From the NCBI RefSeq assembly GCF_964340395.1, contig NC_135549.1, forward strand, positions 6,749,001-6,813,000: 64,000 bases of DNA. Direction: 5' to 3'. The position numbers were made by a program, and so were the translations under genes. Source of the stretch: Glandiceps talaboti. Taxonomy: Eukaryota; Hemichordata; Enteropneusta; Spengelidae. Of this stretch, positions 39,188 to 58,000 are shown one piece after another. Every line of letters begins with the position of its first letter. The first letter of the stretch is position 1. The notes beneath the pieces are model-generated. The model searched no databases, was not told the DNA's origin, and worked only from the letters and a program-made list of their open reading frames with translations.

Positions 39188-42100
39188 TTATATGATGAAA
39201 GAGGGGAATGGAGATACTTGATACTAATATTCTGAGTGAAAGGAAAAAGATGGCATATAGAAATAAAACATCAACACTTTATATAACAATTTATTTCATT
39301 TTTTTCCATTCAGATTGTACACGACTCTTTCCCTTTTTTTGTTTTCACAAAACAGGTCCTTGGCAGACTTTATCCAAGAATTATTCCTAAGGAGGCAAGG
39401 AAACCAACATTTGAGGAAAACTTAGCTGCCTTGCAACCCATCCCAAAAGATGAGTTCTTAGAATTAATAGTGAAGAAACGTACTGCCATTAAAGTATTCA
39501 TACAATCAACAACAAACAAGAAATACATAGTTGGTAATGCATACTACAAGCATACTAAGGTAAGTGAATGATGGCATGTATACTATGGGAGAATGTACCG
39601 TGGGACTAATTTATTCAAATCTCTACATTCTTTGTCCATAGATCTTGAAAGGTACTAAACTTTGACATATGACAGCTTGTTTCTGGTCCTTTTGAAATAA
39701 CAAACAGAAATTTGGAGTTTATCATGTTCTTTTCAAGAAAATTAACAATCTTTTATTTTCTCATAGATTTAATCTAGTATTTGGTGGCCATGTTAGCTCA
39801 ATTTGAAATAATTTCATAAATTTGTACAGTGGCCCTATCATGGTTTTTTTTTTCTTGAACTCTTTTTATCTCTGAGGCACAAACTAGTTGTCAAAGCTCC
39901 CAATGACCAAAGGTGAAAGGTGAACACTTTTTGCCTACAATGGTTCACATGGTAAACAAACATTTTGGGAATAGAAGAGTGATTTGCTACTATAGCTATG
40001 TGAAGATATATTGTATATAAACAAAATGAGAAAGTTGAGGCAAAGTTTCCATCTTACTATTGATTGTATATACCTCTATGGTAGGTAGAGTGATGTGATT
40101 GCAAGAACTTTTCATTGTTGAGTATTTATTTGGAAATGATTTTATTTTTGTGAATGATGCAGTTTAACCTTCAATTCATATCTTTCAAGATATTTGAATT
40201 GTATTGAATTTAATTTTAGTCCACTAGAAACATAAGATTATAACAATGACAAAAAAATAACAATAACAGCAAACAATGCTGAAGGTGCTAGTTTACTTGA
40301 AATTAATCTAGTCCATGGACCTAATATCTTAAATATCTTTCCATGAGTGTTTGCCCCCCCCCCCCATCCCGATGTATGCCCTTCAATCTAGAGGCAGATG
40401 TAATTCACTTGAATTACTGAAAGTAAGCATTCTTGTGCTGTACAATGTGCCTCACAAACATAACTTCAGTGATCATAGTTTAAGTTGACTAAGCCATGTT
40501 TTACTGTGAAACAGGACAGCATGGAATCTGAAATATAGCATTGAATAGATTCTGATATTTGAGGACTTTTGTGCAAGTTGAGCTATTGAGTTGGGTATAT
40601 AGACTCTTAGAGGTAGTATCTTGATTTAGTATTAATGTGACCTGGAAATGAATGTGATATTAGCAGCTGGATGTATTCAACTTGTTGTGACCTAGTTTGT
40701 AAGGGAACAATGGCAAGACTTATTTTATCCTAGCTGCTTTAGACAGGATGTCCAGTTAAGTCACCATAAATCACTTTCACCACCTCTGCATCAGGCGACT
40801 TCTCTAAAAATTTCAATTATGCAAATCAGCTATGAAAAGACTTGCTGTACACAGGAATAGAGAATCTGGGTATGTAAACAATGGAGGTGCCTTAGGATGT
40901 TAGATGTTAGAAGATGTTAGAATAAGTAATTTAATAGCACCTTTGTTGTATGCATATCCAGAATTTCACAACTAGTGTACAATGGGTCTATTCATAGCTG
41001 ATTTGTATATGGTCATTTCTTAGCCCTCAATCTGGACTAAGCTTGGAGCATGATAGGAATGACCCATGTTCATGTGTTTGTCTGTCACCACCAGATCTCA
41101 AACAGAACTCAATTTCAATCAAACCTGGCACAGATGTCAAACTCTGTAGAGTACATATGCACATCACTGAATTTTGCAACCTTGACCTGTATGGGGAAAT
41201 GATGGCATAATTTGTTGTAAAAATGTACCTTTTGCCTCTTACTTTTAATACACTGTACATACAGATGCCATTCAAGTTTCTACATCTACATTATCAATGT
41301 TGAACTTTCTAATGAGACCTTGACTGCCATCTTCAAAGTCAAATAACTGAAATATTTCTTTCAACCATAACTCAAGAAGTTGAAGACAAACTTTATTCAA
41401 GTAATTACCCATACATTATCAGAGGTAATAATGTTTTCTTTTTGTCCCTTGACCTTGTACATCTTTAAGGTCAATAGGAAATTGTTCCATAATTTTGGAA
41501 GTTCTGTACCAAGAGATACCGTTCAAGTGTCTGCATCCATCTACGTATAGTAAGCTTTCAAGTAAAACACTAAACTTTGACCCTGACCTTCATCCTCAAG
41601 GTCAAATAGCAAATTCCTCAGTAACTTTGGAAGTTTTATATCAAGAGACACTGTTTGTGTGGCTATGCCCACACTGTTCGAGTTCAGCTTTCTATTCAGG
41701 CACCGACTTTTGACCTTGACCTTCATATTCAAGGTTAATTAACAATTTAGTCCATACTTTTAAAGTTATGCACATATAGACACAATATATACATCCCTAC
41801 TTTAAGAGATGAGCATTCTGTTAAAAGAAACTGACCTTTGACCTTGACCATTGATCTTTAGGCTGAAATAGTAATTTGCTGAAATAAACTCATAAAGAAA
41901 TTTAAATCTCTAAATGAGTACAGTATTGTACAATCTCACATTTTTACCCATTTTGTGTTGTTTTGAGATTTCTATAACCACAAGAATGATGGCCAGGTAA
42001 ACAGATGTTTATATACCATGATGACGTCGGTCTCCAGTATAAAGTCAAAATAACACAGTTTTACAGTTTGAGTGAAAGAGAGATTGACATTGAGGCTATC

Positions 42101-43688
42101 TTTACTTTACTTCCCTGTGTTATTTGTAGAGTGAAACCATCGGCTTTGGAAAGAAGATCTTATTACAAGACAAGAAAACCAAGAAATTATGTAACTATTT
42201 ATCTTTACTATTAATGATTCACATTGATGTGTGTATTAACCCATTAAAGACGGAAACTTGAGAAGTATATCTTTTGATTTCACACACTTGCATGATATTG
42301 TATTTACAGATTTGTCAGGTGACATTAATTATATAAACAAATCTCAAATTTCCATTTGAATAAAAAATATTTCCTTTGTTACTTATATAGACCATCATGG
42401 TTATGCAATATGCATTGCTTATATTTATTTATTTGGCAACCTTTTGGTAGTACATGTGGAATAATCCATCTGTTTGTAGTGAGAGCGCCACCAGTGTTGA
42501 CATTTATACAGGCTCACTTTCTCCTTTCTTGTGTGTGCAGACAAGTTATCTTAATCACCATTAGGTTCTTAGTGACATTGAAATCAGTATCTGCCTACTC
42601 TGTAAGGTATGTCATGACAGGGCGCCCTCACACATTGGTAAACCCCTCTCAGAGAGGAGGTCAGTGAGGGTAGAGCGACATGATGTATCTTACAGACTAG
42701 TATTTACCTTGCGAATACTAAAACAGTTTGATAGATTATTGTACATTTTGTATATAAGTTTATCCATTGCTAGATAATATTAAATTATTAGTGAAGATAT
42801 TGTGAGAAGAAATGCAATCATATTTTTCTCATATTCAGGTAATTATGATATATTAAATATTGCTTTAAAATGAAAGAAGAGATAGTTATTTACATTCATT
42901 CTTCAGATGTTTATATTTCTTGTTGTTGATTTCAGATTCTGGTAGTGCTGTAAGAAACCTCCTGGGATTGGTCAAAGGCACGGGTAAGTGTGTTTTGAGG
43001 ATTCAGTGAGAAACACAACCAACAACCATGAGAAAAGAAAACCTGAATTGGGTATTGCTAGATGACAGAGAAGGCAAATTAATAACATCCAATTAGTGAG
43101 ACTTCAGTCATATACACTCTTTGTCATAAGAGCTTAGCATTTGCCGTTTGTGCAACAATTTACTCTAAAACAGAACACATCAAACTGTTTTAGAGTAAAT
43201 TGTTGCACAAAACGGCAAATGCTAAGCTCTTATGACCAGGATTCAGTGTGTTTCAAACAAGGATTGTGTGTGTCTCAAACAAGAATTGTGTGTGTCTCAA
43301 ACACCCAAATGCTAAGCTTTTATGCCAAAGAGTGTAATTGTGAGTGACAAGAAATATGTAGAAATCACCATGAGCAGTAAAATATGGTTGGTTTTGTGAA
43401 ATGCTTTTCGGAAAATGTTTCATTCTCTAATAACCTAACTTATGTGATGCAAAGAGAAGATTTTATATGATAATTTTATTTCAATTTTCCTCATAAAGAA
43501 TTTTGTGATACTATTTGTATTATTTTGAAATTGTATATTCTTTTTCAGCTGATTGGAATATCACACCAAACAAGTTTGATAGTCGTATTACGGATCATTA
43601 CAATATATATGTTCAAAGCAAATCTGTTGGCAGAATGCTAGTACCAAGGACTGAACTTTTATACAGAGAAACACCTGAAGGGAAGTGA
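38422..43688 (+). CDS. F-box protein of unassigned family (five coding exons)
   Basis: Putative SCF ubiquitin-ligase adaptor. Exons are 38422-38640, 39356-39559, 42130-42190, 42936-42983 and 43549-43688. All junctions are GT-AG with matching phases (0, 0, 1, 1), giving about 224 residues that end in RETPEGK. Residues 4-50 form an F-box: LNDEAVLLQIFSHLDPYTL, then CQAEQVCSLWQDLASCNTVW. The remaining about 150 residues are basic and lysine-rich (RLYPRIIPKEARKPTFEENL, KVFIQSTTNKKYIVG, GFGKKILLQDKKTKK, ADWNITPNKFDSRITDHYN). They show no LRR, WD40 or Kelch repeats, and I do not recognise the family. The ATG at 38422 has a good context (AATATGG) and overlaps a YY1-like AATATGGCGG, typical of first exons; an in-frame ATG at 38401 would add seven residues. 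The first donor (CTG|GTAAAC) is the weakest junction. The gene converges on PARP3. Confidence 0.75.
38690..38818. mobile_element. foldback element in F-box intron 1
   Basis: The left arm at 38695-38725 has GACCTTCGAGTTTTCTTCTG and the right arm at 38784-38814 has CAGAAGAATGTCCGAAGGTC. These are imperfect inverted repeats of about 31 nt around a 58-nt centre. It starts about 50 nt after the exon 1 donor. A non-autonomous DNA element is likely; no target duplication seen. Confidence 0.55.
38912..38981. repeat. near-perfect hairpin in F-box intron 1
   Basis: Arms of about 32 nt (centre CCTGGACGAACGCCTTT against AAAGGCGTTCGTCCAGG) are separated by a loop of about 5 nt. Outer parts are T- and A-rich and end GTTAG/CTAAC. 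It could be a small foldback element or a structured RNA in the intron. Confidence 0.8.
39125..39185. repeat. (TG)n microsatellite in F-box intron 1
   Basis: About 30 TG units. Such tracts can form Z-DNA. It lies about 170 nt upstream of the exon 2 acceptor. Confidence 0.97.
39356..39559 (+). CDS. F-box gene exon 2
   Basis: The acceptor TTTTCACAAAACAG precedes GTCCTTGGC and the donor is AAG|GTAAGTG. The exon is 204 nt, phase 0 at both ends. It encodes 68 residues beginning VLGRLYPRIIPKEARKP and ending NAYYKHTK. Open frame, exact splice sites and protein-like composition support it. Confidence 0.8.
41060..41890. repeat. diverged tandem repeat of about 130 bp in F-box intron 2
   Basis: About seven copies are spaced 125-135 bp apart (GACCT cores near 41061, 41186, 41316, 41451, 41585, 41718 and 41846). 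Shared blocks are TTTGACCTTGACCTTCAT, TCAAGGTCAAATAG, then ACTTTGGAAGTT and CAAGAGA-AC-GTTCAAGTGTCTGCATC. The first copies are the most decayed. The unit carries TGACCTTGACCTT and TCAAGGTCA, which resemble nuclear-receptor half-sites. Confidence 0.7.
42130..42190 (+). CDS. F-box gene exon 3
   Basis: The acceptor TATTTGTAG precedes AGTGAAACC and the donor is TTAT|GTAACT. The 61 nt encode SETIGFGKKILLQDKKTKKL plus one base. Phase 0 in and phase 1 out match the neighbouring exons. The 2.57-kb intron before it could hide another exon. Confidence 0.65.
42600..42695. mobile_element. MITE family A, copy 1, in F-box intron 3
   Basis: The ends CTGTAAGGTATGTCATG and CATGATGTATCTTACAG form a terminal inverted repeat of about 17 bp. 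The interior has GGGCGCCCTCACACATTGGT. ACT trinucleotides flank both sides but may be part of the repeat. The same element occurs inverted at 48650-48771. Confidence 0.7.
42936..42983 (+). CDS. F-box gene exon 4
   Basis: The acceptor GATTTCAG precedes ATTCTGGTAG and the donor is ACGG|GTAAGTG. The 48 nt are phase 1 in and phase 1 out, and encode SGSAVRNLLGLVKGT with split codons at both ends. Confidence 0.7.
43115..43334. mobile_element. 220-bp TA-flanked inverted-repeat element (MITE) in F-box intron 4
   Basis: The ends are CACTCTTTGTCATAAGAGC and its reverse-complement-like GCTTTTATGCCAAAGAGTG. Both sides are flanked by TA (43113-43114 and 43335-43336), as expected for a Tc1/mariner-type target duplication. 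Inside, a nearly perfect foldback of about 50 nt per arm (GAGCTTAGCATTTGCCG and its complement) spans about 43125-43220. It is followed by three tandem copies of a GATTGTGTGTGTCTCAAACA-like unit. It carries no ORF of its own. Confidence 0.75.
43549..43688 (+). CDS. F-box gene terminal exon
   Basis: The acceptor CTTTTTCAG precedes CTGATTGGAA. It encodes ADWNITPNKFDSRITDHYN to the C-terminal RETPEGK and stop TGA at 43686-43688. An AATAAA at 43696-43701 would give a very short 3' UTR; an ATTAAA near 44635 is a later alternative. Confidence 0.78.
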
Positions 43689-46201
43689 GGTACTAAATAA
43701 ACTTATTCTGCATGAATTCCCACCTTTGGAACCAGAGGAGCACCAGGTACTACACTGCCCTCTTGAGGGGAGGAAATGAATATGTCAACATTAATTCCGG
43801 TTTTAATTTCTAATGGTGACAACTTTCTGTCATCTAGGTGAATTATAAGAACTGCAAATTGTCACTTTTGGTGGACAAGAATCAGGACTGTACCAGGTAT
43901 TGAATTGATGAGTTTACAAGATTCATACATTTTTGGGGTTAAAAAGGAAAAAACTGTTTAAAGACTGCCAGGATACAGAATATGACATTTTACACCGAGA
44001 TTGAAGTTATCACTGTCATTATAATTTGTACATAGTAATTATGAAATTCTTGCATGAGATATTGCCAATGCCCTCCTTTCCTAGTTTGACAGTTCACAGA
44101 GGTAAAATACTACCATATTGCAATCAGTTTAGCGCCCTCTAGAGGTTGGGAGTGAACCAAGCATAACTTTGCTTTAACATATAGTTTTGATATCAGTCTA
44201 TTGCCCTCAACAGGGAAGGATGACATTTTACAAGTACTGATTATCTGTGTGTTTTAATGTTATTGTCCGTGTCATTCCTAAACAAGACAGGTAATATTAA
44301 GTCTCATCTCACAAACCTGCTTTTTGACATCAACAACAGGAGTTCCTTTAATGAATAGAGTTAGGAGAATTTTAAATTATGCAAAACCAGTTCTTGGTAC
44401 TATTAAACATGTTTATATACTGCCAGCAGCACAATGTTTTAGTAGTAATTTAATTTTTATTTTATTTTATCGTGTGTTTATTTATTAAAACAAATGACAA
44501 AATCAAACCATGTAAATCTGTGATTTTATTTCAAGCACACCTAAATATTACATCACTTGATTACTGTACTGTCTTTTAGCACTCAATTACTTTTTGATAA
44601 AGTGGTATATGTTTATATAATGTAGAGTTTTGCCATTAAAAGACTTTTGCAAACATTGTATTTTATATCATGCACAAGCCATTTAGAACAAAAAATATGG
44701 AATATATACTCTGGTTGTTCCATATCACGGCAACTCGTGTCTATGTCATGACAAATGCGTGTCTACGTCACTGGTTCTGCTGTGTTCGAAATATGAGTCA
44801 AAACATTCAAAATTACCATTACTTTCACCATTTTTCTTTGATATTACTGGAGCTGGTAAAATTATGTTATTCTCCAATATTTTTCTTCATTCAGCCAGAA
44901 AATACTTGTGACCTAAGGGTTGTCACTATGAGTCGCTAGGACAAAGGCCCCTTAGGTCACTCATATTTTCCTTGGCTGAACGAAGAAAAATGTTGGGGCA
45001 TAATATGTAAATAATGTAAATATGAATAAGAACTAATACAAGTATACAAACAAGTGTTACATGTAAATGTTAATGTCACATTTGACATATTTTTTATTGT
45101 TTGAATGAGTTGTATATCCAAAGTCATATTTTATAGCAGATCATTTAAAGAATCACCAACTTAATTGACAGGGGACTATTGTTGGGATGATGCCAATTAA
45201 TAACCTTGTGTCTCAAGTACTACACTACACTTGATTACAACATTTTCTATAAAAATAAAGTTGTGCCAAAAAAATTCCATAAAGGCTATTTTAGTGAACC
45301 TAGAACTGAATACATTGCACACCACACTTATCACGCTCAATGTTTCTCTTCTGAATACATATTTAAGATATATAAACTGTTATAGATATTTCATATATAG
45401 CAAGCTAGTTTAAAATATTTATATTTCCAAAACTGATTGCATTAATTATCAATTTCAAAACTCATCATAATTTTACACACAACTATCATTTACACATTTT
45501 CTGGTCCTTTACAAAGAATGAAATGAAATATTTGTTGAAATGTACAAGTAGATACAATACCCTGACTACCCAGAAAACAAACTGTAAATTTAGGTATATG
45601 TCTCACACAGAGAAATCTACTTCATTTACCCTTGATCATTAGAAAAGCTGCCATGAATCATAATGCAAATCTTATATCATATGCAAATGATCTCATTAAA
45701 ATGCAAGTTGAGCCTGACAAGATACAATTGTGAAAAGCATTCCGAGTAATTATCTCAATTCCTCTTTTTTTAAAAACACACACAGTAGCTATGACTTCTG
45801 AGATTATTGTTAGCATTGTGTTCAATATGGTCAATAGTTCAATCTACCAAAACATTTGCAGTGATCAAACTTTGTACACTCGTATACAAATACTGTACAA
45901 AGATATAGTGTTGCTGAAATGACATATATTTTATGGTTAATTTTCAAAATTGCAATCAGAAATTGAATAGAAAAATGACTAATATGTACATATTGTTTAG
46001 TACTCGCTTGGTACTACAGATATTTGGTACCAATTTTAGTAAAACTGACTGTATTTCCATGACATTGTCAATGTTTCATCAGAATAAAAGTACATGATAC
46101 TAGCTACTGTCGCTGATTTTTATACAAGAGACTTGAGTTGAAGAAACTATAGTAGTACACCACCACAGATAATGACTGGTAATGATAATACATGAATTAT
46201 T
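43689..46201. other. convergent 3' intergenic region
   Basis: Between the F-box stop and the PARP3 stop. Holds both 3' UTRs and the foldback element at 44861-45006. No gene seen. Confidence 0.6.
44861..45006. mobile_element. palindromic foldback element between F-box gene and PARP3
   Basis: Inverted arms of about 58 nt. The left has TTTTTCTTCATTCAGCC and GTGACCTAAGGG; the right has CCCCTTAGGTCAC and GGCTGAACGAAGAAAAA. The short centre is near 44930. MITE-like, with no ORF. Confidence 0.65.
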
Positions 46202-52990
<6,789 letters not shown>

Positions 52991-53157
52991 GTTTCTAAAT
53001 TTCTCGTATTTGTACCTGAAGTAGGATAATTTCAAATATGTTAAAAATAGATAAATTTCACCTCCAGTTATGCAGACAGACTTGTTAGCACCTCCACGAT
53101 GCACGATTGGGAACGAAATAGACTGTCAGGAAAATAACCTCGTTTGTATAGCGTCTA

Positions 53158-53171
53158 GTTACTAAGGCAAC
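53158..53171 (+). promoter_or_regulatory. X-box-like motif upstream of PARP3
   Basis: GTTACTAAGGCAAC, about 170 nt upstream of the PARP3 ATG, matches the RFX X-box half-sites (GTTRCC, RGCAAC) with one mismatch. Centrosomal and ciliary roles have been reported for PARP3, so the position is suggestive but unproven. Confidence 0.3.
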
Positions 53172-54439
53172 ACAATTTAAACTCGACCTGAGCAAAGGAC
53201 TCGTGTATTGTATTGTAAGAAACGACAGCGTAATTTGCATATGAAAACAACCACTGTTGGTTCACGTAAGGTCGAATTTAAAACCCCTCGATGCGATGCT
53301 TCACCTTACACTACTCCGAATTAAAAATTACTTTACTAGTTATCGAGCTAATGAGAAATTACCCTAGTATTCATTCTCGAAATTTGGTAATGCCACAAGA
53401 ATGCTTCGTATGCAATAATTTTCAATAATTAGGTATACGGTTATAGTTACGGTATATACAGACATACATGCAATATATGTGGCACGGTCTTGCCCGTCTC
53501 TAGTTAAAGTACATGCGCATGTTGCCCCACCCACTTTTCGTTTTTTGTTCTTTCTGCCATAAATTCGCCTTTGAGGACTCCCGAAATAATGAACTTGACA
53601 CAAGTCATACATGAGGATGACTGCCGCCAACACACAAGTGTAAAACACTGAAATGAATCTGACTTCGCCGTTTCTGTCATGTTTCTGTTGCGATGACAAA
53701 ACTGGGAACTTCAGTGGAAGCTCCACCACCATTTGCTTTGTAAAATACATTTCGTGCCACAACTTAATCAAACACCAATGGAATATGTACCTATTTGAAG
53801 CAATGAAGATTCGGGGTGCTACGCCGTTCGTACCAATACGATCTGTTAGCTGAGTCAGCAGCGAAACCCCAAATTTATACCGTCCTATTTACTATAAATA
53901 TCACCAACGATAGACATGTCGGGGCAAGTCGCACTCTTATCGACCAATGCACCAATCAGAACCAATAGAAATGTGTGTACATATGACGTCAGTGTAAAAG
54001 CGCCCTCCACGAAAGACAAGTTAGGACAAGTCTGTCTGACACAATTTTCATGTCAACAACTGAAATGTACTATAAAGCATAAAGTAAGCAGACACATATC
54101 ATTATTTAAAGGGCCATAGAGTTGGCATAAATGTGTATGTTATTTTATTTTTACAATCCACATGTACGTGACATTCGGCTACAATACAACTCTTTCTATT
54201 AAAATTAGTCTTTACAAATGTAACAAATCATTGACAGAAAGCAACAAACTAATTTCAGATAATGCTACCTATGGTATACATACGTACCTGTTTGTGGTAT
54301 TATGCACTGCAATATAACATGATGTAAAAAAAATGTGCAGAATCAAATACAACTCTTTGCTGTGCAGTGTATTACATGTAATATTAGGCTTGTATTTGAA
54401 CATTCAGATGTAGCCAATACCATAACGCTTCTACAATTT
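53172..54439. other. PARP3 upstream region
   Basis: No gene recognised. A 135-codon minus frame (53771-53364) contains one hydrophobic segment (FYTCVLAAVILMYDL) and a basic patch (GRKNKKRK); I cannot tell a small membrane protein from chance. Confidence 0.4.
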
Positions 54440-55058
54440 CATTTTATAGAACACATTTTTATCTTGAGAATGAGGGTTGAGCAATTAAAACTCAATCATA
54501 TGTTCAACATCATAAATCGTTGTGCTCCTGAGTACTTAAATTGCAATACAGAAATGGTCCGTAATCGGCACAGTTCATAGAACAAGAGCGAGTGAACTGG
54601 AATGTGTAGTTCCAAGAGTCGGTGGTATGGGTAAGACGTCATTCGCCTACACAGGCATTGGTCTTTGGAATAGTCTCCCACTCTCAGTGAAACAATCTCA
54701 TACAAAAAATAGTTTTAAAAACCATGTCAAATCTTTTCTATGGAACAAACTAGAGGTTAAAGAACAAAATATTTTGTAACATATTAGTCCTTCCTCTTTT
54801 TAATTGTGGGTGTAGTCAGTGTGTATTTTATAACTTTATTTGGTGCTGTCATGTTTTCTGTAATACATTTATTTTTAATTTTTTTTTGTTGTTGTTGTTG
54901 TAACGTTGTTGCCATGGCGTTTTGAATACCCCTATGAGGACCACATTGGAAATAAGTAGTTTTAAAAATACTTTTATGTGTTATCCTCGGTGATATTTAT
55001 CCTTGTATTTTAATATGCACTTGTATACATTTTTACCCAAAATAAATTCAATTCAAAT
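54440..55058 (+). mobile_element. 3' fragment of a non-LTR retrotransposon (LINE)
   Basis: Reverse-transcriptase C-terminal remnants are visible in two frames. The first reads RVEQLKLNHMFNIIN and CAPEYLN, up to about 54570. After a frame break the second reads RTRASELECVVPR, then GIGLWNSLPLSVKQ, SFKNHVKSFLWNKL and a stop at 54779. A 3' UTR follows that ends AATAAATTCAATTCAAAT, like the element at about 26.2 kb. The frameshift and missing 5' part make it non-functional. Confidence 0.75.
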
Positions 55059-58000
55059 GGCAAGTTCAGTCACAAAACAAGTCAATATATACCCAGTGGC
55101 GAATCTAATGAACACGAAAGCTACCCCTAGCTGCAACATAATACACAACTAGCCATTCATACCCCAATACTAACTGATTGAATATCTTGTTTGAGAAATA
55201 GTGAACATGGCACGTACATCATGTGGCAACGCGGATGGGGGAAGGTACGGGACGGAGGGGTATTCATTGCATCATTCCCGTCATCTCCCCTTAACGTTAT
55301 GTTTTTCTCGATGTATGAAATGCAATTGTTGAACATGACCATAAATGTATCTAAAATTAGTGAACGTATCCTCAAATAAATTGAATCAACTTGCGCAGTA
55401 TCAAGTCTTCGTTCAGTGTGTTGAAGGTCCCGTGGCGTTGGCGTAACCGCGCCCCCAAACAATCGTTTATTTTGTTCTCCTGTTTTTGCGGCTTCGAGTT
55501 CCGAAGTTGTGGACCACAGTATGCCTGTAGTATATTTTTTTTTAATTCTATCCAAAACAACTTTAACCCTCTTTGTCAGGCCAACGTCAGTAATTCTGTC
55601 TTTTTCTAACACTATCGTAAAATATACATATCTACGACTATCCTGGGAACCTGAAGTAGAATTCAGGGTGATATGATGTGCATTTAGTAGTGAAGTCGAG
55701 AAGCGTATTCCATAATACTCTGTTATGATCATGGAGGGATACTAAATTACATGTAAAATCCTAGATAGCTCAAGACGACGACGTGGACACTGTCGTACTA
55801 AAATCGGACACATTTGTGCAACGCGTCACATTCACTTATCCCATCTGCCAATGTGGATGATAATGTTGAGGAATACAAACAAAATGCTGAATTTCAGTTT
55901 TGGAATCTGAATTTGGAAAGACCCGATACACACACTTGTCTTTACTTGATAAGCTCATACTGTTGGTTTCTAACTATTTTTTCATCCATATCGTCAAACT
56001 ATATCTACCTTGGCTTTCTGTACTCCAATTACCATGGTTCAAATTAATGAATGGATAGATAGATGCCTATGACGAATTAGGCAAACACCAAAACAGAATT
56101 TCAAGCACTCATATCGAGATAAAAGATTAAACTCAATGAAGATCCCGGCAACACTGACAACTGTCAATAAACGCCCACGACCAGAAGTTCGTTTAACCTT
56201 TCTATCACAAATACCTTTGTAAATGAGCATTGGCTGCGTGTCACTTTCCCCTAAAATGAGCACAACAGATACAGAGTGTTCTTATGCAGTACACTGTGAG
56301 GCATGCTCATCTAATTGTTTTCTCTGACAGCACTACAGTTACTAGTGAATATATACAAACCAAGAGATAAAGATGGAGGTTCCTTCATTCACTCGTGACA
56401 TCACAAATGCATTTCCCCAGAATTCATTAACAAAATTAATAAACCCCTTTGTATTTCCTTTTTTGATGATCAAACATAGTGTTAGTCCCCGAGAAGAAAC
56501 TTTCGAAACGATCGAGATACAAAGATGTAACACTTCTAATATTTTCAATAACTCATTTAAATTACGCGCAATATTACAAATGCGATATTTTCCATGAAAT
56601 ACATTTTAAAGTTTACTTTGACAAATTTATTCATTATTTATTTTTCATGTCTCAAAATATTTTGACTAGGTTTGACGACACACCTGATATCATGGGGATA
56701 AGTGTGTTGACGTCACAAGAAGCGTTTTACGTGTAATACATGGTGTATTTGATCAGTGACACGCCGTACGGTCGAAAACATTTGTACAAGTACCATACGA
56801 GTGCAATCTTTGGCAACAAGCGCGTCTCCAACGACCAACTATTCGAAATACTACTACTTCAGTTATTGAAATAGCAAAGGTGACAACGAATTGCCCTCAT
56901 CTCATAAATATGCATTAGCTTCGATCTCTTAGAAACCAAATCTGCATATCCATGCGTACGATACTACGCATATGCACACACTATATCCACTACACAGTGT
57001 ATGGTAAAACTTGGAAGTAATGTTATAGCTGTTGACAATTGTGAAACCGTGTACGTTACTCCTACACCTGGAATGATACAGTTGGAAATTAAGAGAAAAC
57101 CGTTGATTTATGGCAGATTCGCCTAGAGAAGATGATCAGTTAATAGGAATGCCATAGCTAAATTGTGTGTTTTAAGTTGTGTATGTCGCGTGCAACAGAA
57201 TGACAACCAGAGAGGTAAGTCAAGCTCCGTAACAGTTACTGTCGATACACGTTTTATGTGTGGTGCCGTTGGACATTTCAATGAACGAAGGAATGAAACG
57301 AACAGTTTGTAAGTCGTTAAACACTAATGGACACGACAGTTGCTGGATCGTATGTTTGTGTGAAATGTGGCAATACAATAGTTAAAACAGAGGTATATAT
57401 GGGGATGTGTGACAACGGTCAGGGAATTATGTAAAGGGTCAGCCGCTGGTTAAAGCTTAAACTTTGACACTAGGATTCTCAACTGAAACTCCACCGCTTT
57501 TCTAATCTATATAACTAAAACCCAACGCCGTCAGCAAGGTATAGTGGTTTGCAGACAATGCTTACGTGAGTGGACTTGAATCGCCGATACACAGCTATTG
57601 AAATAATCCTGTCATTACGGCTCTGTGGTAAAATTATCGCCGCTGGACTGTTTAGGCTTTGCTATGCAAACATGAATCCCAAACAATGCGGATATTTTCT
57701 TTCGCGACTCTAAATGACCGTCAGTGTAATGCGTGTATATTTTAAAGTTGGCGTGACAATTCATTTAAGTTTTGGATTCTTCACGATATCTTATTTTGTA
57801 TGTCTATTTTCTAATTTATCAATATCGATAAACTGTACGCAAATGGAACTTGAACAGGTAGCTAGCTCTAACCATTGTGACTGAAGTCTAAAATGACGTT
57901 GTGGCTCCTGTTGATAGCTGTTCAGATTTCTATAATTATCTGAAGCGAAGACCTGCTGTAATACACATACATACATTGACTCTGACATTGTTCTCGCCTT

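Noticed and set aside
53364-53771. 135-codon frame with a possible transmembrane segment
   Set aside because: One hydrophobic stretch and a basic patch are not enough; no splice partners or family recognised.
55157-55732. 191-codon frame on the minus strand as a gene
   Set aside because: No recognisable motif or homology, no neighbouring exons, and it lies just beyond LINE remains; could be a decayed element or chance. Left unassigned.
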